Below, one piece after another: positions 25,287 through 33,384 of a DNA stretch of 64,000 nt. Under the pieces are notes generated by a model that saw only the letters and a program-made list of their open reading frames with translations, made no database searches and was not told where the DNA came from. The position numbers and the translations under genes were made by a program. The stretch spans positions 2,356,001 through 2,420,000 of the forward strand of contig CP064979.1 of the NCBI GenBank assembly GCA_016699575.1. The letters are read 5' to 3'. The stretch is from Flavobacteriales bacterium (GTDB taxonomy: Bacteria > Bacteroidota > Bacteroidia > Flavobacteriales_F > PHOS-HE28). The first letter of the stretch is position 1. Every line of letters starts with the position of its first letter.

Positions 25287-25854
25287 TCTCTTGCCGCTTG
25301 AGCAGGAAGCCGGGTACGATGTAGCCGAAGAGCATGGCGCAACAGTAGAGCACGGTGCTCAACAGCCGATCATCCACGAAGAACATCATGGCGCCGAGCA
25401 CCCAGAACAGCACGCCGCCGAGCATCAGTGGCTTGAACCGCATGATGCGACCGGTCATGAACGTGGGCAGGCCGGTGAGGACCGTTATCGCAGGGCCGGG
25501 GTCGTTGGCATTGCCGGCACCTCCAACAATGATGATGAGCAGCGTGATAACGAACGCCCCCCAGATCCATCCGATGATGCCGTCCATGGGGTTGTTCACC
25601 TGTTCCTTCTTGCCCAGTGAAGCCCCATGAACAGAGCTGATGGTGCCGCCAACGAAGCCTGCGATGCCCCACGGCAGCCCCTGCGCCATGGCGGGTGACA
25701 GGTCGCGGAGCGCATAGGTGGCCACCATGGCCGCCATCAATAGGAAGCCCCAGAGCAGGAAGAAGAAACTGAACCGGCTGAAGCTGCGCTTGGCCTGGCC
25801 GATCATGCTTTCGATCAGGCGGAGGCTCTCGGTAGGGGTGAGTTGTTGTTCCAT
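25267..25854 (-). CDS. integral membrane protein, 195 aa, with regulator
   Basis: I do not recognise a named family. It begins MEQQLTPTESLRLIESMIGQAKRS, a soluble helix, followed by four to five hydrophobic segments (FFFLLWGFLLMAAMVATYAL, AGFVGGTISSVHGASLG, IGWIWGAFVITLLIIIVG, LGGVLFWVLGAMMFFV and STVLYCCAMLFGYIVPGFL). It is the first gene of a three-gene operon. Its 3' end overlaps the regulator by 20 bp, and the third gene is another membrane protein. In similar Bacteroidota loci such a pair is repressed by the small winged-helix protein. The promoter is at 25874-25905. Confidence 0.72.
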   Translation of the reverse strand: MEQQLTPTESLRLIESMIGQAKRSFSRFSFFFLLWGFLLMAAMVATYALRDLSPAMAQGLPWGIAGFVGGTISSVHGASLGKKEQVNNPMDGIIGWIWGAFVITLLIIIVGGAGNANDPGPAITVLTGLPTFMTGRIMRFKPLMLGGVLFWVLGAMMFFVDDRLLSTVLYCCAMLFGYIVPGFLLKRQENGLRTA

Positions 25855-25873
25855 TTCCGGAGGGATTTGGGTG

Positions 25874-25905
25874 CAAGTATAGACTAGTTTACACTATGAA
25901 CCAAA
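25874..25905 (-). promoter_or_regulatory. Bacteroidota-type promoter of the regulator operon
   Basis: On the minus strand, TTTG (25902-25905) and TATACTTG (25874-25881) are separated by 20 bp, matching the -33 TTTG and -7 TAnnTTTG pattern with one mismatch. The -7 box ends 20 bp before the ATG at 25854. This is the best promoter match in the window. Confidence 0.72.
25876..25895. promoter_or_regulatory. 20-bp palindromic operator over the promoter
   Basis: AGTATAGACTAGTTTACACT reads as an almost perfect dyad around CTAG: 8 of 10 half-site positions match. It overlaps the -7 box and spacer of the promoter for the membrane protein/regulator operon, where a repressor dimer would block transcription. 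Confidence 0.68.
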
Positions 25906-25963
25906 TGCTCACCGGGTATGACCGGTCGAAAGGGGTCCAGCTTGCACAGTATTGAGCGCGGGC

Positions 25964-27235
25964 TCAGAATTCCACGGGCTTCCTACCGCTGGCTGCGCGC
26001 TCTGCCTCATCAAGCTTTGCGAGCATCTCGTCGCGCACCGCATTGAAGCGCGGGCGGTCTTCATTGGCCACGGGCTCGGCCTTGGGCAGTTCCTCCTTTC
26101 GGTGGTCCACTTGCTCGCCGTTCTTCCAGAAACGGAAGCACACGTGCGGGCCGCTGGCCAGTCCCGTGCTGCCCACTTCACCAATAACGTCGCCTTGCTG
26201 CACATGCTGGCCCTGGCGCACCAGGATCTTGCGCATGTGCAGGTACTGGGTACTGTACGTGCCGTTGTGGCGGATCTTCACGAAGTTGCCGTTACCGGCC
26301 GTGTAGCCGGTCTTCTCCACGGTGCCATCGCCCACGCTGAGGATGGGTGTGCCGTAGGGTGCGGCGTAGTCGGTGCCGAGGTGCGGCTTGAAACGTTTCT
26401 GCACCGGATGGAACCGGCGCTGGCTGAAGCCCGAGCTCATTCGGCTGTACTTCAACGGAGCCTTCAGGAAGGCCTTGCGCAGGCTGTTGCCGTCCTTGTC
26501 GAAGAACGAGTTGGAGCTGTCGGCGGCGAAGAGTATGGCCTCCTTGCTGCCGTCGGTGGTGGTGTAGCGCACGCCCACCACTTCCGGTTCGCCGTAGCGC
26601 TCGCCGTCCACCGAGCGTTCGTTGTACACGATGGTGAACTTCTCGTCCTTCTGGATGCGGTAGAAGTCCACCGTCCACGCGAACACCTCGGCCAGTTTCA
26701 TGGCGAGGGCGGGATCGGCGCCGCACTTCTGCAGGTCGTTCCACAGCGCCCCGGTCACGGTGCACGCCACGCTGCGCTCTTCGGTCTTGATGGGCCGCAG
26801 GTGCACATCAACGCCCAGTCCATCCAACGCGAACACGATGTGCTGCACCGGACTTTCCTCGTACACGAAGTACTTCGGTGTGCGGGCCGCGTCATCGGTG
26901 AAGATGAAGGCATAGGGATGGCCAGCGCGCATCTTCCGCACGTCGAATGCATTGGACGCCAGCTTCACCAGACTGTCGACCGCTGTGGCACCCAGCCCAT
27001 GCTTCCCCAGTAGATCACCGAAGGTGCTGCCGTTCTTCACCGTGCTACGTTCGAGCACGAAGCCGCTCAACGGGATACCATATGCGCTCGGCACGGCAGG
27101 GATGGTGTCTTCCACCACTGCGGTCGTGGTCTCGGGCACGTACTCCACACGCGGCGCCAGATCGGTGGTAAGGGCCACGGTGGTGGCCACGGACGCGCTG
27201 CCGATCCCCAACGTCCACCAGTGCCAGGTCTTCAT
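25964..27235 (-). CDS. M23 family metallopeptidase, 423 aa
   Basis: This is a predicted periplasmic peptidoglycan hydrolase of the LytM/M23 type, or a non-catalytic activator. An N-terminal signal or membrane anchor (MKTWHWWTLGIGSASVATTVAL) precedes a helical/LysM-like region (STFGDLLGKHGLGATAVDSLV) and a middle domain. The LytM domain lies near residues 280-385, with the first zinc motif HLGTDYAAPYG, then YLHM, then GPHVCFRFW. In typical LytM proteins the last motif is HxH. Here the second histidine is cysteine, which could still bind zinc. The start at 27235 is preferred to one 13 codons upstream. It lies 105 bp downstream of a conserved-looking 47-residue gene on the same strand. Confidence 0.9.
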   Translation of the reverse strand: MKTWHWWTLGIGSASVATTVALTTDLAPRVEYVPETTTAVVEDTIPAVPSAYGIPLSGFVLERSTVKNGSTFGDLLGKHGLGATAVDSLVKLASNAFDVRKMRAGHPYAFIFTDDAARTPKYFVYEESPVQHIVFALDGLGVDVHLRPIKTEERSVACTVTGALWNDLQKCGADPALAMKLAEVFAWTVDFYRIQKDEKFTIVYNERSVDGERYGEPEVVGVRYTTTDGSKEAILFAADSSNSFFDKDGNSLRKAFLKAPLKYSRMSSGFSQRRFHPVQKRFKPHLGTDYAAPYGTPILSVGDGTVEKTGYTAGNGNFVKIRHNGTYSTQYLHMRKILVRQGQHVQQGDVIGEVGSTGLASGPHVCFRFWKNGEQVDHRKEELPKAEPVANEDRPRFNAVRDEMLAKLDEAERAASGRKPVEF

Positions 27236-27340
27236 GGTTCCGCAAGAATGCGACAACACAACAGCGTAACGCAACTGAGGGCCAAGGGATTTTACCGGGT
27301 CGGGTGTTGATCCGCCATGGGCGATCGCAGGAACTTGGCT

Positions 27341-27484
27341 CTACAATGCGTTGCGGGTCACGTAGTAGCGCCATGCCACAAGTGCTTTCTGCACAGGACC
27401 AAGTCGCGATAGGTCACGGTGCCACAGTTTGGGCAGCAGAGCCTTGTTCAAACGAGCGAGCATTCGGAACCATGTCTTCGTCAT
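27341..27484 (-). CDS. small basic protein, 47 aa
   Basis: ATG at 27484 opens MTKTWFRMLARLNKALLPKL, and the frame ends in RYYVTRNAL before TAG at 27341. The pattern 'short basic helix, LNK.LLP, K/R-rich, AL.aWRYYVT.NAL' is one I associate with a small conserved Bacteroidota protein of unknown function, from memory only. It lies upstream of the M23 peptidase on the same strand. No standard RBS is evident. Other frames across this stretch give only longer unlikely proteins. A protein search would settle it. Confidence 0.6.
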   Translation of the reverse strand: MTKTWFRMLARLNKALLPKLWHRDLSRLGPVQKALVAWRYYVTRNAL

Positions 27485-27770
27485 GCCGCGAAGATGGATC
27501 CCATGGGCAATGAACAATGGACTGTGAAGGGGGAGGCGGCTGGTCCATCGGGGTGATTCCCGCCCTTGTCCGGATCATCCGAAGGGTTCGACGGATCGGC
27601 GGCCGCCCCGGTGAACTTGACCATTTGCCGGATGAGTGGAGTGAAACACCCGATGGATGCCCGTGGATGCCCGATGGAACAACGGGAAAGCCTTGACGCT
27701 CTAGGGCTGTAGCACTAGCGTCGCGTTGGTCCAGGGTCTTCTTTTGCGGCCGCTCAAAACCGTCCTTGAC
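27485..27770. other. divergent intergenic region
   Basis: This region separates the leftward small protein from the rightward T9SS protein. It contains short direct repeats (GATGGATGCCCGTGGATGCCCGATGG near 27652-27677) and an imperfect dyad TTTTGCGGCCGCTCAAAA at about 27744-27761, just upstream of the 27771 start. No gene is seen. Confidence 0.4.
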
Positions 27771-30700
27771 ATGCACCTGCGCCCAACGCTTTTCTCCGGC
27801 CTGCTCTTTCTGGCATCCTTGTCCTTGGCCCAAAGCAGTAGCCAGAATGCGGCAGTCCAGGTTAGCGCAACGGTGCAGAAGGCCCCGGCGAGCATCACGC
27901 TCACATGGACCGCACTGCCCAACACGAGCAGCATTACCATTTATCGGAAGGCCGTCTCGGGAACGAGCTGGGGGAATGCCGTCGCATCGCCTGCGGCTTC
28001 GGCCACCGCATGGACGGACAACTCGGTTGCCACGGCCACGGCCTATGAGTACAAAGTGGTGCGTGTTGCCAACGGCAGCACGGGAACGGGCTACCTGCGT
28101 TCGGGGATCGAGGTGGCCGCAACCGACTACCGTGGCAAGTTGGTCCTGCTGGTCGACAACACGTTCACCGCGTCACTCGCTCCGGAGCTGGCGCAACTGC
28201 AGTTGGACCTGAAGGCGGATGGCTGGGTCGTGCTGCGGACGGATGTTTCGCGCACAGCATCCGTGAGCAGCGTCCGAACGATCGTTGCCAATCAGTACAA
28301 TGCCGATCCCGCCAACGTGAAAGCTCTTTTCATTGTTGGCCACGTTCCTGTTCCGTACAGTGGGAACCAGAACCCCGACGGCCACCAAGAGCACAAGGGT
28401 GCGTGGCCTGCTGATGGCTATTACGGCGATGTGAACGGGCTTTGGACCGATGCTGCCGTGAACGTGACGAGCGCCGCGAGGACCGCGAACAACAATGTGC
28501 CGGGCGATGGCAAGTTCGACCAGACCACCTTCCCGAGCGCAGTGGAGCTGCAAGTGGGCCGCGTGGACATGTATGACATGCCTGCGTTCGCAGTTGGCGA
28601 GACGCAGCTCATGCGGAACTACCTGAACAAGTTGCACAGCTTCAAGATCAAGTCCATCGTGCCGATCGAGCGCGGCATCATCTTCGACAATCTCCAGTGG
28701 GCGGGCTCGCCAATGGCTGCTAGCGGATGGCGTGGTTTCGGGACCATGGTGCCAACGGCCAATATCACCGCACCCTATAGTTATGGGCCGGCCTTCAAGA
28801 CCTATGTGAACGGGCAGAGCTACTTGTGGGCGTACTCGAGCGGTGGAGGTCTGCAAGCCACGGTGAACGGTGTGCTCACCTACAACGGGGCCGACAACAT
28901 CGCCATCACGGAGGACTACGCAACCACTGTCGCAGTGGGCAGCATCTTCAACATGTCCTTCGGGAGCTACTTCGGAGACTGGGACAACAAGAACAATTTC
29001 CTTCGCGGGGCAATTGCCAGCGGGAACGCCCTGGTGAACTGTTGGTCCGCCATTCCGGGGTTCTATGTTCACCACATGGGCATGGGAGAGAGCATCGGCA
29101 TGAGCACGTTGGCCACCATGAACAACACGGCGCTGTACACACCGCTTACTGATGGTTGGCAGGGCAGCATCGGCCGGGTGCATCTTGGCCTGATGGGTGA
29201 CCCAACGTTGCGCATGCGCTACATCGCAGCACCGGGCAACCTCTCCATCAGCAACAGCGGCGGCACTGCATTGTTCACATGGGCGGCGAGCGCTGAATCC
29301 GTGGCAGGCTACAACATCGATCGCATCGATGCCAACACGGGAGCTCTCACCCGGGTGAATGCTTCGCCCATCAACGGCACGTCCTATTCGAACACCAACA
29401 CGCCGTTCGTTGCCGGGGCCCAGTACATGGTGCGCGCCGTGAAGCTCCAAGTGACGCCGAGCGGCAGCTACTTCGATCATTCGCTCGGTGCCTTGGGGAC
29501 GGCTACCGGTGGTGGTGGCGCGGTGGATTGCTTGGGCGTCGTTGGCGGAACGGCCCTCCCCGGTACTGCATGCAACGACAACAACGCATGCACGATCAAC
29601 GATGCGTGGACCGTGAGCTGCCAATGCATCGGCACCTACAATGGCCCTGTTGCGACCATCACACCGGCCGGTGCCACTACGTTCTGCCAAGGTGGAGCGG
29701 TGGCGCTGAACGCCAACACAGGCGCTGGCCTTACCTATACATGGCAGCGCAACGGAACCAACATCACTGGGGCAACCTCCGGCGTTCTGGCAGCGGTGCT
29801 CAGTGGGTCCTACACCGTTACGGTGACGAAAACAGGGTGTTCAGTGGTTTCCTCACCAGTGCAAGTGACCGTGAACCCGTTGCCCACCATCACGACCAGT
29901 TCCAACGCGGCCCTGGCCACAGTAACCGCTTCTGTCAACGGTACTCCGGGGCCTTATGTCTACGCTTGGAACACGAACCCCATCCAAACCACGGCAACGG
30001 CTGCGGTGACCGCGAGCGGCACCTACACGGTTGGTGTGACGGATGGTAATGGCTGCGGAGCGATCGCTTCCGTAGCGATCGTTCTGGGCGTGGCCACACC
30101 GCCTGATTGCAACGGTGTGATCGGTGGGCCCGCACTGCCGGGTACGTCATGCAACGACAACAACGCCTGCACGATCAACGATACGTGGAGCGCCTCGTGC
30201 CAGTGCATCGGAACGCCGAGCACGTTGGCCAGCACGATCACCGCGGGAGGGGCAACAACGTTCTGTTCCGGGTCGTCCGTTGCGCTCAATGCCAACACGG
30301 GAGCGGGTTACACCTATGTGTGGAAGCGGAATGGTGCCACCATCACAGGCGCCACATCCAGCAGCTACACGGCCACACAATCAGGGAGCCACACGGTTTC
30401 GATCACTTCAAGCGGATGCACGCGCACATCATCCGGCACTACGGTCACGGTGAACCCCAAACCAGTGATCAACATCACCACTGGCGCAGGTACGCTGACC
30501 GCGACCGTGACCGTTGCCCCCGCGCCCTACGTGTACACGTGGACCACGAATCCGGTGCAAACGACGGCAACGGCCAGCGTTGTAGCCGCCGGTACATACA
30601 CTGTCGGGGTCACCAGCGCCAACGGTTGCGGCGACGTAGCCACGGTTGTTTATTCACCGCCGCAAGCCACCATATGTGACGGGCTTCGCACCGAATCCCA

Positions 30701-31514
30701 AACCACATGGGGCGCAGTGCCGCAGAACGCCAACGACGCGGCCACATACATGACGAACTACTTCTCTTGGCTCTTCACGGCACCGGACTATTTGAAGATC
30801 GGATGTGGTTCTCGCACGATGCAATTGACCTCGGCGGCGGCGGTGACGGCATTCCTGCCTGCTACTGGTGGTTCCGCGCAGTTGCCGACCGGCAACACCA
30901 TCAATCCGGGGAGCGGCATCACCAATGGGCTTGCGGCCGAACTGGTGGCGTTGAAGCTGACCATGAAGTTCGATGCATACAACCCGGTCTTCAGCAGTAG
31001 CCAGTTGCTTTTGAAGAACCTGGTCATCGCCTCCGGACCGTTCCAGGGTTACACCGTTGAAGGGTTGGCCGCTGAGGCCGATCGGAAGCTCGGCAGTTGC
31101 GGTTCGCCGTTCACGTACAACCAGCTGCGCACGGCAATACGCGACATCAACAACGGATACGAGGGCGGCTTGGAGTCGGCTGGTTTGCTCTGGTGCAATG
31201 GTGTGTTGAAGGATGATCTGCCGGAAGTGATCGAAGAGCCGGTGTTCGATGCGCCAATGGAGATCGTTGCGTTCCCGAACCCGTTGGACGATGCCACCAC
31301 CGTGGTGGTGCCCGCACCCGGGAAGGACGAAGAACTCGTGGTGGTGGTCTTCAACAGCCAAGGAGCGGTGGTGGCCGACCTTTTCACTGGTAACCAGTCA
31401 CCAGGCCAGGAGTTGCGCCTCAAGTGGGATGCAGCGTCCGAGCCCATGGGCGTGTACTTTGTCCGTGTTCAGCGCGGTGCAAAGTCAGCGGTGGCGCGGT
31501 TGGTGGTCCATTGA
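27771..31514 (+). CDS. large T9SS type A secreted protein, 1247 aa, C25-like region
   Basis: The signal peptide MHLRPTLFSGLLFLASLSLAQ is followed by a fibronectin III-like domain (ITLTWTALPNTSSITIYRKA). Next comes a region of about 400 residues resembling gingipain-type C25 peptidases (KLVLLVDNTF, ALFIVGHVPVPYSG, ELQVGRVDMYDM, HLGLMGDPTLRMRY), in which I cannot identify a confident catalytic His-Cys pair. A second FN3-like domain comes next, then two tandem modules of about 185 residues, each starting with a cysteine-rich CNDNNACTIND motif and continuing with immunoglobulin-like repeats. The end, from IVAFPNPLDDATTVVV to VARLVVH, is a type A T9SS sorting domain. The ATG at 27771 is favoured over one 15 codons upstream. 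Confidence 0.88.
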   Translation: MHLRPTLFSGLLFLASLSLAQSSSQNAAVQVSATVQKAPASITLTWTALPNTSSITIYRKAVSGTSWGNAVASPAASATAWTDNSVATATAYEYKVVRVANGSTGTGYLRSGIEVAATDYRGKLVLLVDNTFTASLAPELAQLQLDLKADGWVVLRTDVSRTASVSSVRTIVANQYNADPANVKALFIVGHVPVPYSGNQNPDGHQEHKGAWPADGYYGDVNGLWTDAAVNVTSAARTANNNVPGDGKFDQTTFPSAVELQVGRVDMYDMPAFAVGETQLMRNYLNKLHSFKIKSIVPIERGIIFDNLQWAGSPMAASGWRGFGTMVPTANITAPYSYGPAFKTYVNGQSYLWAYSSGGGLQATVNGVLTYNGADNIAITEDYATTVAVGSIFNMSFGSYFGDWDNKNNFLRGAIASGNALVNCWSAIPGFYVHHMGMGESIGMSTLATMNNTALYTPLTDGWQGSIGRVHLGLMGDPTLRMRYIAAPGNLSISNSGGTALFTWAASAESVAGYNIDRIDANTGALTRVNASPINGTSYSNTNTPFVAGAQYMVRAVKLQVTPSGSYFDHSLGALGTATGGGGAVDCLGVVGGTALPGTACNDNNACTINDAWTVSCQCIGTYNGPVATITPAGATTFCQGGAVALNANTGAGLTYTWQRNGTNITGATSGVLAAVLSGSYTVTVTKTGCSVVSSPVQVTVNPLPTITTSSNAALATVTASVNGTPGPYVYAWNTNPIQTTATAAVTASGTYTVGVTDGNGCGAIASVAIVLGVATPPDCNGVIGGPALPGTSCNDNNACTINDTWSASCQCIGTPSTLASTITAGGATTFCSGSSVALNANTGAGYTYVWKRNGATITGATSSSYTATQSGSHTVSITSSGCTRTSSGTTVTVNPKPVINITTGAGTLTATVTVAPAPYVYTWTTNPVQTTATASVVAAGTYTVGVTSANGCGDVATVVYSPPQATICDGLRTESQTTWGAVPQNANDAATYMTNYFSWLFTAPDYLKIGCGSRTMQLTSAAAVTAFLPATGGSAQLPTGNTINPGSGITNGLAAELVALKLTMKFDAYNPVFSSSQLLLKNLVIASGPFQGYTVEGLAAEADRKLGSCGSPFTYNQLRTAIRDINNGYEGGLESAGLLWCNGVLKDDLPEVIEEPVFDAPMEIVAFPNPLDDATTVVVPAPGKDEELVVVVFNSQGAVVADLFTGNQSPGQELRLKWDAASEPMGVYFVRVQRGAKSAVARLVVH
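29525..30660 (+). repeat. two tandem modules inside the T9SS protein
   Basis: Two repeats of about 560 bp start near 29527 and 30106. Both encode C.GV.GG.ALPGT.CNDNNACTIND followed by parallel segments (NANTGAG.TY.W.RNG..ITGATS). DNA similarity is strong at the start of each unit and weaker later, consistent with an old internal duplication. Confidence 0.8.
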
Positions 31515-31580
31515 CCCAACCAGCTCTGCGCCGATAAACCCGGCACGATGATGGTAGTCTCATGGCCAATAGTGAACGCC

Positions 31581-32582
31581 ATGAGAACCATGCTTCCAGT
31601 GATCGCCGTACTGTTCGGCAACGCGATCCATGCATCGGCCCCTGCTGACAGCACGGGCATGCCCGGAGACCAGTTCAGCCTGCAAGCAGCGCTGGACCAA
31701 TTCAAGAAGTCCACCAACCTCGAGGCCTTCGAGAAGGCCATCAATGAAGAGGGTAACCGGGTGAACAACCTGGACCTGAACGGCGATGGCAAAGTGGATT
31801 ACGTGCGGGTGGAATCGCACAAGGAGAAGGATGCCATGGCGATCGTCCTTCAGGTTGCGGTGAGCAAAGAGGAGGCACAGGATGTTGCCGTCATCGAGCT
31901 GGAGAAGACCGGTGAGGGCAAGGCCATGGTGCAGATCCGCGGCGATGAGGAACTGTACGGCCCCGATGTGTTCGTGGAGCCGTACGAGGAGGGCGCGGAC
32001 AAGGGCGGCCGTGGTCCCGCTGCGCCGCTAGGGGAGGAGGACCTTTGGGTGTCGGTGAACGTATGGATGTGGCCGTGCGTGCAGTGGTGCTACGGTCCCT
32101 ACTACGACCCTTGGATGTCACCGTGGTATTGGGGCTTCTACCCCGCATGGTGGAGCCCGTGGACCTGCTGGCAGTGGAGCGGCTGGTACGGGTACCACCA
32201 CAACCACTGGAACGGATGGTACTACCGGACAAACACCTGCCGGACCATGCAGGCCCATGTGGTGTATGGAGGTCACCGCCGCAGTTCGGCCATGGTGCGC
32301 AACAACATCGCACAAGGCCGCGGAAGTCAGAATGTGCGCCAAAGCGGCATGCAACGCACCGATGGCCGCACTAGCCCCACCTTGGAGCGCCAGCGGCCCA
32401 GCAATGACCGGATGGAGCGGCCTACCCAAGAGCGGGGCGGCAGTGGCGGCCGGCAAGTGAAACCGGCCAAGCCCTCCAAACAGCCAACCGCTCGTCCCGG
32501 CCGCAGCACTGCGCCGCGCTCTACCAGCCCCAAGCCTTCGCGCAACACCGGTGGTGGCGGGTCCAAGCGGCAAGGCAGGTAA
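31581..32582 (+). CDS. exported protein with W/Y-rich centre and basic tail, 333 aa
   Basis: Signal peptide MRTMLPVIAVLFGNAIHAS. An N-terminal globular part carries a calcium-loop-like NLDLNGDGKVDYVRVE and a block MAIVLQVAVSKEEAQDVAVIELE. It is followed by a segment very rich in Trp, Tyr and Gly (DPWMSPWYWGFYPAWWSPW). The C-terminal 90 or so residues are Arg/Ser/Pro/Gly-rich, low complexity and strongly basic, ending in SKRQGR. Similar proteins are frequent in Bacteroidota with unknown role. The basic tail could bind polyanions, which is inference. The ATG at 31581 is selected because it opens the signal peptide; an in-frame ATG lies 11 codons upstream. Confidence 0.75.
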   Translation: MRTMLPVIAVLFGNAIHASAPADSTGMPGDQFSLQAALDQFKKSTNLEAFEKAINEEGNRVNNLDLNGDGKVDYVRVESHKEKDAMAIVLQVAVSKEEAQDVAVIELEKTGEGKAMVQIRGDEELYGPDVFVEPYEEGADKGGRGPAAPLGEEDLWVSVNVWMWPCVQWCYGPYYDPWMSPWYWGFYPAWWSPWTCWQWSGWYGYHHNHWNGWYYRTNTCRTMQAHVVYGGHRRSSAMVRNNIAQGRGSQNVRQSGMQRTDGRTSPTLERQRPSNDRMERPTQERGGSGGRQVKPAKPSKQPTARPGRSTAPRSTSPKPSRNTGGGGSKRQGR

Positions 32583-32604
32583 GAGCATCCGATCTTTCGG
32601 CAGG

Positions 32605-32627
32605 AGGCAGGCATCAAGCCTGCCTCT
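32605..32627 (+). terminator. hairpin terminator after 32582
   Basis: GAGGCAGGC-ATCAA-GCCTGCCTC forms a perfect 9-bp stem 22 bp after the stop, followed by TTGTGTTTTG. It could also be a repeat-type hairpin. Confidence 0.68.
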
Positions 32628-32687
32628 TGTGTTTTGTACCCATGGTCCCAGGCTCCGGAAGTCAATGGCACCGTTCAGGCACTCTGC

Positions 32688-32695
32688 TACATTCG
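32688..32695 (+). promoter_or_regulatory. candidate -7 box (TACATTCG) for ruvA-sprA
   Basis: TACATTCG, followed by CCCTCC, lies 75 bp upstream of ruvA. It matches the TAnnTTcG pattern also seen before ispG and gcvH. No clear -33 element was found. Confidence 0.42.
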
Positions 32696-32770
32696 CCCTC
32701 CCTGAAAAAATGCCCGCATAAGGCTACCTGTACCCGAAGTTGGATGTTGTGTTGAATTGGAAGTGACAGG

Positions 32771-33379
32771 ATGATCGACAGCCTGCGAGGTGAACTTTTG
32801 TCGTGCAGCGACGGCCATGCCGTGGTGGAATGCCACGGCGTGGGCTATTTGCTGCAGGTGAGCACGGCCACCTTGGCTGCGCTTCCTGCAAAAGGAACCG
32901 TGCGATTGCTGGTGCACTACAGTGTTAGCGTGGATGTGCGCAGTGGCCAGAGCGAACACAAGTTGTTCGGGTTCACGACTGCCGAGGAGCGTCAGTTCTT
33001 TCGGCAGTTGATCGAAGTGCAAGGCGTGAGCGCGACCATCGGTATGTCGATCCTGGGCGCTGCTCCGGTGGACCGGTTGCGCAGTGCCATCCTCAACGGT
33101 GATGAAGGCGTCCTGCGCAGCGTGAAAGGCATCGGGCCGAAGCTGGCGCAACGCGTGGTGGCCGAATTGCGCGGGAAACTGCTCAAGGAACCGATCATCG
33201 CACCGATCACGTCCGGGGGCATGGGCAATAGCCTACGGGGCGAGGCGTTACAAGCGCTGGTTTCGCTGGGGCTCGATCGGGCCAAAGCGGAACGATCCCT
33301 GACCAGCGTCCTCCAAGAACACAAGGACAACACACCCGAACTGGCCGACGTCATCCGTCTTGCCCTGAAGAACCAGTAG
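32771..33379 (+). CDS. ruvA: Holliday junction DNA helicase subunit RuvA
   Basis: RuvA binds four-way junctions and loads the RuvB motor for branch migration. The 202 residues show the N-terminal OB-fold (MIDSLRGELLSCSDGHAVVECHGVGYLL), the paired helix-hairpin-helix region (FRQLIEVQGVSATIGMSILG and SVKGIGPKLAQRVVAELRGKL) and the small C-terminal RuvB-contacting domain (EALQALVSLGLDRAKAERSL). It lies 5 bp before sprA on the same strand, a typical arrangement in Bacteroidota. The start codon follows GGAAGTGACAGG, a plausible ribosome-binding region. Confidence 0.96.
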   Translation: MIDSLRGELLSCSDGHAVVECHGVGYLLQVSTATLAALPAKGTVRLLVHYSVSVDVRSGQSEHKLFGFTTAEERQFFRQLIEVQGVSATIGMSILGAAPVDRLRSAILNGDEGVLRSVKGIGPKLAQRVVAELRGKLLKEPIIAPITSGGMGNSLRGEALQALVSLGLDRAKAERSLTSVLQEHKDNTPELADVIRLALKNQ

Positions 33380-33384
33380 TTCCC

